A model generated the notes under the pieces. The model made no database searches and had not been told where the DNA came from. It worked only from the letters and a program-made list of their open reading frames with translations. 64,000 nucleotides of DNA. It comes from Extensimonas vulgaris. Lineage in GTDB: Bacteria > Pseudomonadota > Gammaproteobacteria > Burkholderiales > Burkholderiaceae_C. Shown piece by piece: positions 52,068-60,323 of the stretch. Each line of letters opens with the position of its first letter. Within the stretch, counting starts at the first letter, position 1. The stretch spans positions 1-64,000 of the forward strand of contig NZ_QPJU01000002.1 of NCBI RefSeq assembly GCF_003337425.1. The letters run 5' to 3'. Made by a program: the position numbers and the translations under genes.

Positions 52068-53759
52068 CTACCGCTGCTGCGTCGGCCCAAAGCTGTGCGC
52101 GTCGGCCATGGGCCAATACCGGCGGTAGAGGTTGGGCAGTGCGTCGAGCGCACCGGGTGCGGTGTCGAGCAGTGCGCCCGGCTGCAGCGGCGTGAGCAGG
52201 CGCGCCAGCGGGCGCACCTCGGTGGCGCTGATGCGGCGCACGATGTGCTCGGCCGTGATCTCGCTCGGGTGCGACAGGCCCGCGGCCTGCAGCAGCGCCT
52301 TGAGAGCGTGCAACGTGCTGCGGTGCAGCTGCGCCACGCGCTGGGCCTTGTCGGGCACGACCAGCGCGCGCTGGCGCCGCGCGTCCTGCGTGGCCACGCC
52401 CGTGGGGCAGCGGCCGGTGTGGCAGCTTTGCGCCTGCACGCAGCCCAGCGCCATCATGAAGCCGCGCGCCGAATTGCACCAGTCCGCGCCCAGCGCCAGC
52501 ATGCGCGCAAGGTCGAAGGCCGACACCACCTTGCCCGCGCAGCCTATGCGCACGCGCTCGCGCAGGTTCAGGCCCACAAGCGTGTTGTGCACCAGTTGCA
52601 GGCCCTCTTGCAGCGGCGTGCCCACGTGGTCGCTGAACTCGACCGGCGCCGCGCCCGTGCCGCCCTCGGCGCCATCGACGGTGATGAAGTCGGGCGTGAT
52701 GCCGGTCTCGCGCATGGCCTTGGCGATGGCGAACCACTCCCACGGGTGGCCTATGCACAGTTTGAAGCCCGTGGGCTTGCCGCCCGAGAGCATGCGCAGC
52801 CGCGCGACGAACTGCAGCAGTTCGATGGGCGTGGCAAACGCGCTGTGGCTGGGCGGCGAGATGCAGTCTTGCCACGCGGGCACGCCGCGCGCCTCGGCGA
52901 TCTCGGGCGTGACCTTGGGGCCCAGCAGCATGCCGCCCTGGCCGGGTTTGGCGCCCTGGCTGAGCTTGATTTCGATCATCTTGACCTGCGGCGCGCGCGC
53001 CTGCTCGGCAAAGCGATCGGGGTTGAAGCTGCCGTCGGCGTTGCGGCAGCCGAAGTAGCCCGAGGCGATCTCCCACACCAGGTCGCCGCCGTGCACGCGG
53101 TGGTAGCGCGAGATCGAGCCCTCGCCCGTGTCGTGCGCAAAGCCGCCGATCTTCGCGCCCTGGTTGAGCGCAAGAATCGCGTTGGCCGAGAGTGCGCCAA
53201 AGCTCATCGCCGAGATGTTGAACACGCTCATCGCGTACGGCTGCGTGCAGGGGCTGACCGAGGGCGAGGGCTGCTGCGGCGTGCCGCCGACCCAGACGCG
53301 AAAGTCGTGCGAATCTATGCGCGTGGGCGCGAGCGAGTGGTTGATCCATTCGTAGCCGCTGTCGCTCACGTCGAGCAGGGTGCCGAAGGGGCGGTTGTCG
53401 GGCTCACCCTTGGCGCGCTGATAGACCAGCGAGCGCTGCGCGCGCGAAAAAGGCTCGGCCTCGCGGTCACCCTCGATGAAATACTGGCGGATTTCGGGGC
53501 GGATGGTTTCGAGCAGATAGCGCAGGTGCCCGATGATGGGATAGTTGCGCAAGATGGCGTGGTGCGGCTGGATCAGGTCATAGAGGCCCAGCAGCACCAG
53601 CAGCGCACACAGCGCGAGCGCTGCGCCCGTGGGCCAGCCCAGCGCAAGCCCGCCCTGCACGCGCTGCACGGCCACCACGCCCGCCCACAGCAGGGCGAGC
53701 GCGCACAGCAGCAGTGCGGTGTAGCGGATCGGGAACAGCGTGGGCAGGGGTTTTTGCAT
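52068..53759 (-). CDS. FMN-binding glutamate synthase-like protein
   Basis: A 563-residue membrane-anchored protein with two N-terminal helices (about 10-32 and 42-62) and a GltS FMN barrel: MSVFNISAMSFGALSANAIL, GEGSISRYHRVHGGDLVWEI, LSQGAKPGQGGMLLG and DGAEGGTGAAP. Cys for a 3Fe-4S-type cluster are in CVQAQSCHTGRCPTGVATQD. It lacks the glutaminase domain, so it is not a complete glutamate synthase. Such stand-alone proteins are common in proteobacteria; the true reaction is unknown. Confidence 0.88.
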   Translation of the reverse strand: MQKPLPTLFPIRYTALLLCALALLWAGVVAVQRVQGGLALGWPTGAALALCALLVLLGLYDLIQPHHAILRNYPIIGHLRYLLETIRPEIRQYFIEGDREAEPFSRAQRSLVYQRAKGEPDNRPFGTLLDVSDSGYEWINHSLAPTRIDSHDFRVWVGGTPQQPSPSVSPCTQPYAMSVFNISAMSFGALSANAILALNQGAKIGGFAHDTGEGSISRYHRVHGGDLVWEIASGYFGCRNADGSFNPDRFAEQARAPQVKMIEIKLSQGAKPGQGGMLLGPKVTPEIAEARGVPAWQDCISPPSHSAFATPIELLQFVARLRMLSGGKPTGFKLCIGHPWEWFAIAKAMRETGITPDFITVDGAEGGTGAAPVEFSDHVGTPLQEGLQLVHNTLVGLNLRERVRIGCAGKVVSAFDLARMLALGADWCNSARGFMMALGCVQAQSCHTGRCPTGVATQDARRQRALVVPDKAQRVAQLHRSTLHALKALLQAAGLSHPSEITAEHIVRRISATEVRPLARLLTPLQPGALLDTAPGALDALPNLYRRYWPMADAHSFGPTQQR

Positions 53760-53926
53760 GGGGCTGGCAGAAAGAGTGGTGGGCTCTTGGCCATCATAAA
53801 AGCCCCTGAGGTCCGATGCTCCCGCCAGCGTAGATGCCCTTGGATACCGTGCAGTGAAAGACCGCGGATGCTTTCATAAAGATAGCTTTTCATGCTTTTT
53901 TACCGCGGGTTTTAGCCCGATTCGAT

Positions 53927-53953
53927 CAAAAAAGGCCGCACGCGGCGGCCTTG
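53927..53953 (-). terminator. Rho-independent terminator of the TonB receptor gene
   Basis: On the minus strand AAGGCCGC pairs with GCGGCCTT around CGCGT, followed by TTTTTG. It lies 25 bases after the receptor stop codon. Confidence 0.75.
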
Positions 53954-53977
53954 CGAGGTGACGGCGCTGCCCGCGCG

Positions 53978-56266
53978 TCAGAAGTCCACGGTCAGGCCCG
54001 CGTAGATCGAGCGCCCCATGCCGGGCACGCCGGTGCCCCAGAGTGTGGTGCCGGCTTTTTCCTTGTTCATCGACATGGTCGTGCCCTGGCCCAGGTAGGC
54101 ACCGCCGAGCGGCTGGTAGTAGAGCTTGTCGAACAGATTTTCGATGCCGAAGTCCACGCGCACGTTTTTCCAGCGGTAGCTCGAACGCAGATTGAAGAGC
54201 GCGTAGCCGGGCGTTTGCAGCTCGTTGCGCACGTCAGACACCTGCGACTTGCGCTTGACCATCTGCAGTTCGAGCCCACTGCTCCAGCTGTCGTACTGGT
54301 GCGTGAGCGTCAGCTTGGCGTTGAGCGGCATGATGTTGTAGAGGTGGTCGCCCGTGTCGCGGTTCTTGCCGTTGGTGTAGTTGAGCAAGCCAAGCAGCCC
54401 GAAGCGCCCGAAGTCGGTCTTGGCCAGCGGCATCTTGCCCGAAAGATCCAGCCCATACAGGCGCGCGCTCTGGTTGGCGTAGCGCAGGACGACGAACTGG
54501 TTGCGCAGGGGCATCGTCGCGGGGGCGTTGCCCATGGCGCTCCACTGCACCGCGTCGATGAAGTTGTTCACACGCGAGTAGTAGGGCGTGGCCTTGAACT
54601 CCCACTCGCGGTCGGCGGCGTGCAGGTCGAACGTGGCCGAGAAGGTGTGCGCCATCTCGTGCTGCAGGTTGGGGTTGCCGAAGTAGCCGTTGCCGTCGCC
54701 CACAAAGTTATTCATCCCTGCGGCCATGCCCATGCTGGACCAGGAATAGCGTTCGTAGAGGTTGGGCGAGCGCGTCTTGAAGGCGTAGCCGAATTCCACG
54801 CTGCGCGTGGTGTCGGGCGTGTAGCGCGCGATGGCGGCGAGGTTCCAGTTGTCGTCGCTGCGGCTGCGGTCGCTCGTGTTGAAGGCGGTGGTGCTGTACA
54901 TCATGTTGTAGCCCTGCACATTGCCAGCGTCCGTTTTCACGTGCTCGTAGCGTGCGCCGACCAGGGCCATCCACTGCGCGTCGATCTGGCGCTCCCATTC
55001 GCCGAACAGGCCGATGCGGTCGCGCTTGCCATCGTTGATGTTCCAGAAGGTGTTGGGCCACATGCCGCCGCCCGATGGGGGCCACCAGTCGTCGAGGCGG
55101 TAGTTTTGCAGCTCGCCGCCTACGCGCAGCAGGTCGCGCGGGCCCATGTCTATGCTGGCCTTGAGCGACGCACCGGTGTTTTTGCTTTGCGTGTACATGG
55201 GCATGCCCGCCGCGCAGGTCGAGCCGATGGGGGAGCAGGGGTAGCCCGTGAAGGGCACGGCGCCGCCCGAGGCGCTGCCGTACCAGTAGCGCTTGTCGTC
55301 GCCAAAGTCCATGTAATGATCGACCTTCTCGTGGTAGGCGCGTGCCTCGAGCGCGCCCCAGTCGAACTGGCCCAGGTAGCGCAGGTTGATGCGGTGCTGC
55401 GTGTTGTCGAGCATGTCCATGCGCTGGTTCGGGTACAGCTGGTAGGGGACGTCCTGGAACCCGAGCTTGGCCTCGACGAGCTGGCCGCTGCCGCGCCAGG
55501 CGACGCCGAGCTCGTGGTTGCGCGTCTCGTAAGCCGTGGAGCCGACCTCGTCGCGCGCCAGCGTGTGGCCCGGGCGGCCCGTGGCGTCGTAGTTCTTGAA
55601 GTCGCCGCCGGCCTTGTAGTTGTCGGATTGCGCGATCGAGCCCGCGTAGGTGATGTTGAACGTCTCGGTGGCGTAGGTGGCGCGCAGGTTGGCGCCCGCG
55701 GCATCGCCGTTGCTGCGGTAGTGCGTGCCGGCCTGGCCCGTGGTGAGGCTGCCCGTGCCGGGCGCGGCGAACACCGGCGGCGGCGGATCGACGATGATCG
55801 CGCCGCCGATCGCGTCGCCACCCACGCTCACGGGCACGATGCCGGCATAGACCTGCATGCTGCCCACGTTGCTCGGGTCGATGTACGACAGCGGCGGGTT
55901 CATGTGGTTGGGGCAGGCGGCCATCAGGTCCATGCCGTCGAGCTTGATGCGCAGCCGGTCGTCGGCCAGGCCGTGGATCACGGGCAGGCTGGAGACGCCG
56001 CCGGCGCCGTACAGGCTCACGCCCGGCACGTCGCGCAGCAGGCTCGCGGTGTCGCTCGTGGCGGCGCGCAGCGCGGGCAGGTCTTGGGGCTCGGCGGGCG
56101 TGGCGACGGTGCGCGCCTCTTTGGGCGCGGTCACGGTGACCTGCGGCAGGCGCGGCGTCGATTTTTCCGGCGCTTCTTGCGCCTCCTGGGCGGCGACGGC
56201 CTGGCAGACCGCCGCAGCGATCAGGCCGAGCGCCAGACGCTCGGCTTTGGGGGGACGGGTTTTCAT
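53978..56266 (-). CDS. TonB-dependent outer-membrane receptor, copper (OprC) type
   Basis: A 762-residue outer-membrane transporter. The signal peptide ends AVAAQ (about 27). A TonB-box-like PRLPQVTVTAP, the plug (DTASLLRDVPGVSLYGAGGV, LPVIHGLADDRLRIKLDGMD) and a 22-strand barrel ending in the aromatic YAGLTVDF follow. The plug has the CxxxM motif in ACPNHMNPP, and the barrel has an HxM (DHYMDF); both resemble the copper site of Pseudomonas OprC as I recall it. A DUF2946 gene next door supports copper. RBS AGGAGAATTCG precedes ATG 56266. Confidence 0.87.
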   Translation of the reverse strand: MKTRPPKAERLALGLIAAAVCQAVAAQEAQEAPEKSTPRLPQVTVTAPKEARTVATPAEPQDLPALRAATSDTASLLRDVPGVSLYGAGGVSSLPVIHGLADDRLRIKLDGMDLMAACPNHMNPPLSYIDPSNVGSMQVYAGIVPVSVGGDAIGGAIIVDPPPPVFAAPGTGSLTTGQAGTHYRSNGDAAGANLRATYATETFNITYAGSIAQSDNYKAGGDFKNYDATGRPGHTLARDEVGSTAYETRNHELGVAWRGSGQLVEAKLGFQDVPYQLYPNQRMDMLDNTQHRINLRYLGQFDWGALEARAYHEKVDHYMDFGDDKRYWYGSASGGAVPFTGYPCSPIGSTCAAGMPMYTQSKNTGASLKASIDMGPRDLLRVGGELQNYRLDDWWPPSGGGMWPNTFWNINDGKRDRIGLFGEWERQIDAQWMALVGARYEHVKTDAGNVQGYNMMYSTTAFNTSDRSRSDDNWNLAAIARYTPDTTRSVEFGYAFKTRSPNLYERYSWSSMGMAAGMNNFVGDGNGYFGNPNLQHEMAHTFSATFDLHAADREWEFKATPYYSRVNNFIDAVQWSAMGNAPATMPLRNQFVVLRYANQSARLYGLDLSGKMPLAKTDFGRFGLLGLLNYTNGKNRDTGDHLYNIMPLNAKLTLTHQYDSWSSGLELQMVKRKSQVSDVRNELQTPGYALFNLRSSYRWKNVRVDFGIENLFDKLYYQPLGGAYLGQGTTMSMNKEKAGTTLWGTGVPGMGRSIYAGLTVDF

Positions 56267-56373
56267 CGAATTCTCCTGAACATGAACGACTTTCACCGGC
56301 GCCGACACGGCGCCGGAAAGCAAACAGGCAGGGCCTTGCGCGCGCAGCGCATGCCTGCGGTGATACGGAGGGG

Positions 56374-56778
56374 TCAGGAGAAAACGGGAGGTGCGCGCGT
56401 GCGGTGCGCGCGCAGCGGCTCGTGCGCGCGCGGCGCCTGCGCGGCAGGGCCCTGCGGCGGGGCTTGCGCCGGCACGGCGCTGAAAACGATGGGCCCGGTT
56501 GCGGGCGGCAGCGCGGGCGTGTGGCCGTGCAGCACGCACAGCGGGCAGTGCGCCAGCGCCAGCAGCGCGTCGGGGCTTTGCGGCGCGGCCGGATCGGGCA
56601 CGCCCGCATGCACGGTGCCCATGGCGCTGCACACCTGCTCGCCCCAGGGCAGCGCGTCGAGCGCGGCCCGGGACTGCGCCCAGGCCGACAGCAGCGGCGC
56701 GCCCAGGTTCCACAGCAGCGCGCACAAGGCCAGCCACGCGCCCAAGCGCTGGAGCCGAGTGTTGCGCAATGCCGTCAT
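56374..56778 (-). CDS. DUF2946 family protein, copper-associated
   Basis: A 134-residue small exported or membrane-anchored protein. An N-terminal hydrophobic helix (LGAWLALCALLWNLGAPLLS) is followed by the DUF2946 signature CPLCVLHGHTP (paired Cys and His) and a Pro/Ala/Arg-rich tail. The family is found beside copper receptor genes but its function is not established; the CPxC/H site could bind copper. It starts 28 bases downstream of pncC on the same strand and precedes the receptor by 107 bases. Confidence 0.8.
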   Translation of the reverse strand: MTALRNTRLQRLGAWLALCALLWNLGAPLLSAWAQSRAALDALPWGEQVCSAMGTVHAGVPDPAAPQSPDALLALAHCPLCVLHGHTPALPPATGPIVFSAVPAQAPPQGPAAQAPRAHEPLRAHRTRAPPVFS

Positions 56779-56806
56779 GGTGGGTTACCGATCTGCGGGT
56801 TTGCGC

Positions 56807-57373
56807 TCAGTCCAAGGCCGCGAGCCGCCCGGCCAGCCAGCCGAGCGCGTGCTGCACCGTGGCGGCGCGTATCTGTGCGCGTGTAGTCAGGCCGTCCGCG
56901 GCGAAGTGCCGTACTTCGCTGTGCAGCAACGGCGGCTGCCCGGTCGTGGCGCCGGGCAGACACCAGCCGAACCACACCGTGCCTACGGGCTTGTCGGCGC
57001 TGCCGCCGCTCGGGCCCGCGACGCCGGTGACGGCGAGGCTCAGCTGCGCGTGCGCATGCGCCAGCGCGCCGCCGGCCATGGCGCGCACCACGGGCTCGCT
57101 CACGGCGCCGTGGCGCGCGATCAGCGCCGCGTCCACGCCCAGCAGCTCGCTCTTGGCGGCGTTCGAATAGCTCACGAAGCCGCGCTCGAACCATTGGCTC
57201 GAACCCGCAAGCTCGGTGCAGGCCGCGGCGATCAGCCCGCCCGTGCAACTCTCGGCCGTGGCGAGCATCCAGCCGCGCCGCAGCAACTGCGCAGAAATAA
57301 TGCTCAAAACAGGCTCTAGCGCAGATAAATCAAGCGCTGGAAGCTCTTGTTTTATGAGTTCCGAGGCGCTCAT
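56807..57373 (-). CDS. pncC: CinA C-terminal domain protein, NMN deamidase PncC
   Basis: Hydrolyses nicotinamide mononucleotide to the nicotinic acid form, part of NAD recycling. The 188-residue product has the CinA domain: LATAESCTGGLIAAACTELA, GFVSYSNAAKSELLGV, AVTGVAGPSGGSADKPVGTV. It lacks the competence-type N-terminal half, as in E. coli PncC. About 18 residues near the N-terminus (PALDLSALEPVLSI) are encoded by a family R repeat. The ATG overlaps the pgpA stop by 4 bases. Confidence 0.9.
   Translation of the reverse strand: MSASELIKQELPALDLSALEPVLSIISAQLLRRGWMLATAESCTGGLIAAACTELAGSSQWFERGFVSYSNAAKSELLGVDAALIARHGAVSEPVVRAMAGGALAHAHAQLSLAVTGVAGPSGGSADKPVGTVWFGWCLPGATTGQPPLLHSEVRHFAADGLTTRAQIRAATVQHALGWLAGRLAALD
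57303..57354. repeat. Family R inverted repeat inside a coding sequence (copy 5)
   Basis: CTCAAAACAGGCTCTAGCGC and ATCAAGCGCTGG, then AAGCTCTTG, fit the family consensus in reverse complement. It is wholly inside the 5' part of pncC, in frame. Confidence 0.7.
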
Positions 57374-57909
57374 GCGAAGAACCTCCAGAGCGCGATCACG
57401 AGCAGCGTGCAAAACGCCGCCACCAGGTCGTCCCACAAAATACCGAAGCCGCCGCGCCAGCCCAGGCCCTTGCACACGCGGTCGGCCCAGCCCACAGGGC
57501 CGGGCTTGGCGGCGTCGAAAAAGCGAAACAGCACGAAGGCCCAGAACTGCCCCCAGCCGCCCATCGGCATGGCTAGCCACAGCACCAGCCAGAACGCCAC
57601 GATCTCGTCCCAGACCACGGCGGGCGGGTCGGCCACGCCCAGGTGCCGCGCCGTGAGCGTGCAGGCCCACCAGCCGAGCACGGCGCTCGCGGCGATCAAG
57701 AGGCCGATCTGCATAGTGCCCAGCCACTGCTGCAGCACCAGGTAGCTGAGCCAGGCCCAGAACGTGCCCACCGTGCCCGGCGCAACGCGGCTCAGCCCCG
57801 CACCTGCGCCCAGCGCGACGAAGTGCGCCGGATGCAGCAACAAAAAGCCTACGTCGGGGCGCAAGACCCGGCGCGCTGCGGTGGCTGGCGTTGGCGAAGC
57901 GGGGCTCAT
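57370..57909 (-). CDS. pgpA: Phosphatidylglycerophosphatase A
   Basis: Membrane enzyme that dephosphorylates phosphatidylglycerol phosphate in phospholipid synthesis. The 179-residue protein has HFVALGAGAGLSRVAPGTVG, the acidic motif PPAVVWDEIVAFWLVL and FRFFDAAKPGPVGWADR, with four membrane helices. ATG 57909 fits the family; upstream residues are not conserved. It is coupled to pncC. Confidence 0.93.
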   Translation of the reverse strand: MSPASPTPATAARRVLRPDVGFLLLHPAHFVALGAGAGLSRVAPGTVGTFWAWLSYLVLQQWLGTMQIGLLIAASAVLGWWACTLTARHLGVADPPAVVWDEIVAFWLVLWLAMPMGGWGQFWAFVLFRFFDAAKPGPVGWADRVCKGLGWRGGFGILWDDLVAAFCTLLVIALWRFFA

Positions 57910-58040
57910 TCCAAAGGGGCGTAGCAAATCTGGAGAAAACGCACGGTGAAGATTGCCGCGCAAGGAAACGCAAAGTGTAACGGCCGCAGCCACGCAAATG
58001 CCGGCGCACGGCGGCCGCATTGGCTGCGACAAGCGATAAA

Positions 58041-58214
58041 CCCAGATGGTCCATTCGGCGGTGCTGCGCACCTACGCGGGCGTTGGCGGACGTCTGCCGG
58101 TCAATTCGGCCGCGGCCTCGGCGTCCATGGCTCGGGCCATGGACTTCTCACCCGCGACCAAGCTGCCACGCCAGCCGCCTCGCCACCATCCCGCGTCCTA
58201 ATGAACAATCTGGG
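58041..58214. mobile_element. Element X, complete copy with 5-base target duplication
   Basis: 174 bases bounded by CCCAGATGGTCCATT and the reverse complement of AATGAACAATCTGGG. ATAAA occurs immediately on both sides (58036-58040 and 58215-58219), as expected for a target duplication. No open frame for a transposase. A half copy is at 47925-47993. Confidence 0.8.
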
Positions 58215-58226
58215 ATAAAAGACATG

Positions 58227-58303
58227 GCTTACGCAAATCGTGGTCTGTCAAGGCGGTCGCCCCGTGGCAACACAGCCCCGCTGCATCCTTGTGGGCGCAA
58301 GTT
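58227..58303. mobile_element. MITE-like element, GACTTACGCAAA family (copy C)
   Basis: GCTTACGCAAATCG...CTGCATCCTTGTGGGCGCAAGTT follows copies A and B in order, with weakened terminal repeats. It lies 7 bases from the right target duplication of element X, upstream of the aromatic operon. Confidence 0.75.
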
Positions 58304-58318
58304 CAGAAAAAATCTCAA

Positions 58319-58335
58319 GATAACCTAGGGTTATC
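58319..58335. promoter_or_regulatory. 17-base palindrome upstream of the aromatic operon
   Basis: GATAACC and GGTTATC arms flank a TAG centre with no mismatch. It lies about 190 bases upstream of the dioxygenase start. It could be an activator or repressor site; its protein is unknown. Confidence 0.5.
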
Positions 58336-58427
58336 CTTAATAAGCCATCTGTCGATATTTTGCGAAACTCTTGCTGGCTGGGGCGCTGAGCGCAACCGGA
58401 CAAACGCTGGAGCGCTTGCCAAGTCAA

Positions 58428-58445
58428 AAACAGACTGTCCTGTTT
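58428..58445. promoter_or_regulatory. CymR-operator-like palindrome
   Basis: AAACAG-ACTGTC-CTGTTT, followed by G and a T run. The half-sites resemble those I recall for the Pseudomonas putida CymR operator (AAACAGAC / GTCTGTTT), but with the two halves 4 bases closer. It lies 80 bases upstream of the dioxygenase start, and a CymR-like gene is in the operon. Confidence 0.6.
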
Positions 58446-58525
58446 GTTTTTTGATCTGGTGCTGTCGCGCCATTCCCCGGGCCCCTGGGAGGCCCGGGTA
58501 TTCACGCAGAAGAAAGAGGAGACAG

Positions 58526-59833
58526 ATGCAAGACCTTTCGCAACGTATCCACCTGCTGGTGGACCCCGCGCGCCAGCGCTTCAAGGTGCCGCGCGCGTCC
58601 TTCGTCGATCCCGAGGTCATGGCGGCCGAGCGCCAGGCGATTTTCGACCGCTGCTGGCTGTACCTGGGCCACGCCTCCGAGATTGCCGCGCCGGGGCAGT
58701 TCGTGACGCGCACCGTGGCCGGCCGGCGCCTGATCTTCAACCGCGACACCGACGGGCGCATCAACGCGCTCATGAACACCTGCCCGCACCGCGGCGCCAC
58801 GGTGTGCCGCGAGCGCTCGGGCACGGCCAAGAACTTTTTGTGCTTCTACCACGGCTGGGTGTTCCACTCGACGGGCAAGCTGCGCGAGCAGCCCGGCCAG
58901 GCGGCGTACGCGCCGGACTTCAACGCGCAAGGCGGCGCCGACCTGACGCCCGCGCCGCGCCATGAGGAATACCGCGGCTTTCACTTCGTCTCGTTCGACA
59001 AGGACATCGTCGACCTGCCCACCTACCTGGGCCAGGCGCGCGAATACATCGACCTCGTGGCCGATCAGTCCGAAGCCGGCATGACCATCGTCGGCGGCAC
59101 GCAGGAGTACAGCATGCGTGCGAATTGGAAGCTGCTGGTCGAAAACAGCATCGACGGCTACCACGCCGCCACCACGCACGCCACCTACCTCGACTACCTC
59201 AAAGGCACGGCCGGCGCGCTCGCTGCCGTGGGCATTGAAGGTGTGGGGCGCGACCTGGGCAACGGCCACGGCGTGATCGAATACTCCGCGCCCTGGGGCC
59301 GCCCGATCGGGCAGTGGATCCCGGCCTGGGGCGAGCAGGGCAAGGCCGACATCGACAGGATCATCGCGCGCCTGACCGAACGCTTCGGCGCCGAACGCGC
59401 GCAGCGCATCGCGTTCAAGAATCGCAATCTGCTGATCTTCCCGAACCTGATCATCAACGACATCATGGCGATCACGGTGCGCACGTTTTACCCGCTCGCA
59501 CCGGATCACCTGCACGTGAACGCCTGGGCGCTCGCGCCGGCCGAAGAAAGCGATTGGGCGCGCAAGTCGCGCCTCGAAAACTTCCTCGAATTTTTGGGGC
59601 CGGGCGGCTTTGCGACCCCCGACGACGTCGAAGCGCTGCAGCAATGCCAGGCGGGTTTCAACAACCTGCAGGAAGTGCCCTGGAACGACATCTCCAAGGG
59701 CATGGGCAAGCCGCAGCCCGCCGCGGACGACGAGATTCAGATGCGCGTCTTCTGGACCGAATGGCACAAGCGCCTGAGCCGTTTGAACCAGGCCCAGCAG
59801 AAAAATGAAGGAGGCAGCCCATGCAAAACCTGA
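58526..59833 (+). CDS. Ring-hydroxylating dioxygenase alpha subunit, p-cumate 2,3-dioxygenase-like
   Basis: A 435-residue oxygenase large subunit. Rieske ligands are Cys86/His88 (TCPHRGATV) and Cys106/His109 (CFYHGWVFH). The iron site is [13 protein letters not shown]. Length and the genes that follow match CmtAb of the p-cumate pathway, which adds oxygen to carbons 2 and 3 of the acid. The exact acid is not proven. The ATG follows AGAAAGAGGAGACAG. No ferredoxin or reductase gene follows. Confidence 0.88.
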   Translation: MQDLSQRIHLLVDPARQRFKVPRASFVDPEVMAAERQAIFDRCWLYLGHASEIAAPGQFVTRTVAGRRLIFNRDTDGRINALMNTCPHRGATVCRERSGTAKNFLCFYHGWVFHSTGKLREQPGQAAYAPDFNAQGGADLTPAPRHEEYRGFHFVSFDKDIVDLPTYLGQAREYIDLVADQSEAGMTIVGGTQEYSMRANWKLLVENSIDGYHAATTHATYLDYLKGTAGALAAVGIEGVGRDLGNGHGVIEYSAPWGRPIGQWIPAWGEQGKADIDRIIARLTERFGAERAQRIAFKNRNLLIFPNLIINDIMAITVRTFYPLAPDHLHVNAWALAPAEESDWARKSRLENFLEFLGPGGFATPDDVEALQQCQAGFNNLQEVPWNDISKGMGKPQPAADDEIQMRVFWTEWHKRLSRLNQAQQKNEGGSPCKT

Positions 59834-60309
59834 CCCGCTCCGAAGTCGAGGACTTCCTCTACCACGAAGCCGCGCTGCTCGACGACTGGCGGCTCGACGA
59901 ATGGCTCGCGCTCTTCACTGCCGATGCGCGCTACGAGGTGCCCGCCACCGACCTGCCGCGTGACGCCAACCCCGCCAGCAGCCTGTTTTACATCGCCGAC
60001 GACGCCTTCCGGCTCAGCGAGCGCGTGAAGCGCCTGAACAAGAAGATGGCCGTCTCCGAGCAGCCGCGCTCCAAGACGCGCCACATCGTGAGCAACGTGC
60101 GCATTCTCGCGCGCAGCGCCGACAGCGCCCAGGTCAACGCCGCCTTCGTCACCTACCGCAGCAAGGACGGCTTCACCGACACCTACGTGGGCAGCACCGA
60201 CTACACGCTGGTGCGCGGCGCCGACGGTGCGCTCAAGATTCGCAGCAAGCGCTGCGTGCTCGACCTCGAATCGCTGCGTCCGCAAGGGCGCGTGAGCATC
60301 CTGCTGTAA
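59821..60309 (+). CDS. Ring-hydroxylating dioxygenase beta subunit, CmtAc-like
   Basis: A 162-residue NTF2-like small subunit with the family opening [20 protein letters not shown] and [17 protein letters not shown], then [18 protein letters not shown]. It overlaps the alpha gene by 13 bases, so the subunits are made in step. GAAGGAGG lies just upstream of the ATG. Confidence 0.88.
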   Translation: MQNLTRSEVEDFLYHEAALLDDWRLDEWLALFTADARYEVPATDLPRDANPASSLFYIADDAFRLSERVKRLNKKMAVSEQPRSKTRHIVSNVRILARSADSAQVNAAFVTYRSKDGFTDTYVGSTDYTLVRGADGALKIRSKRCVLDLESLRPQGRVSILL

Positions 60310-60323
60310 GAAAGAGCACCGCC

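Larger units (their letters stand above)
57910..58525. other. Divergent spacer pgpA / aromatic operon (616 bases)
   Basis: No gene is supported here. It holds element X with flanking duplications (58036-58219), element copy C (58227-58303), a 17-base palindrome (58319-58335), an operator-like palindrome (58428-58445) and the RBS AGAAAGAGGAG of the dioxygenase. The promoter of the operon must lie in about 58305-58500. Confidence 0.7.

Noticed and set aside
53877-53925. Possible family R repeat after the FMN protein (GATAGCTTTTCATGC)
   Set aside because: The first seven bases match, but the second arm is absent; too weak to count.
53951-57319. Plus-strand open frame of more than 1100 codons opposite the TonB receptor, DUF2946 and pncC genes
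   Set aside because: Same antisense effect; it runs across three recognised genes and two spacers and has no family features.
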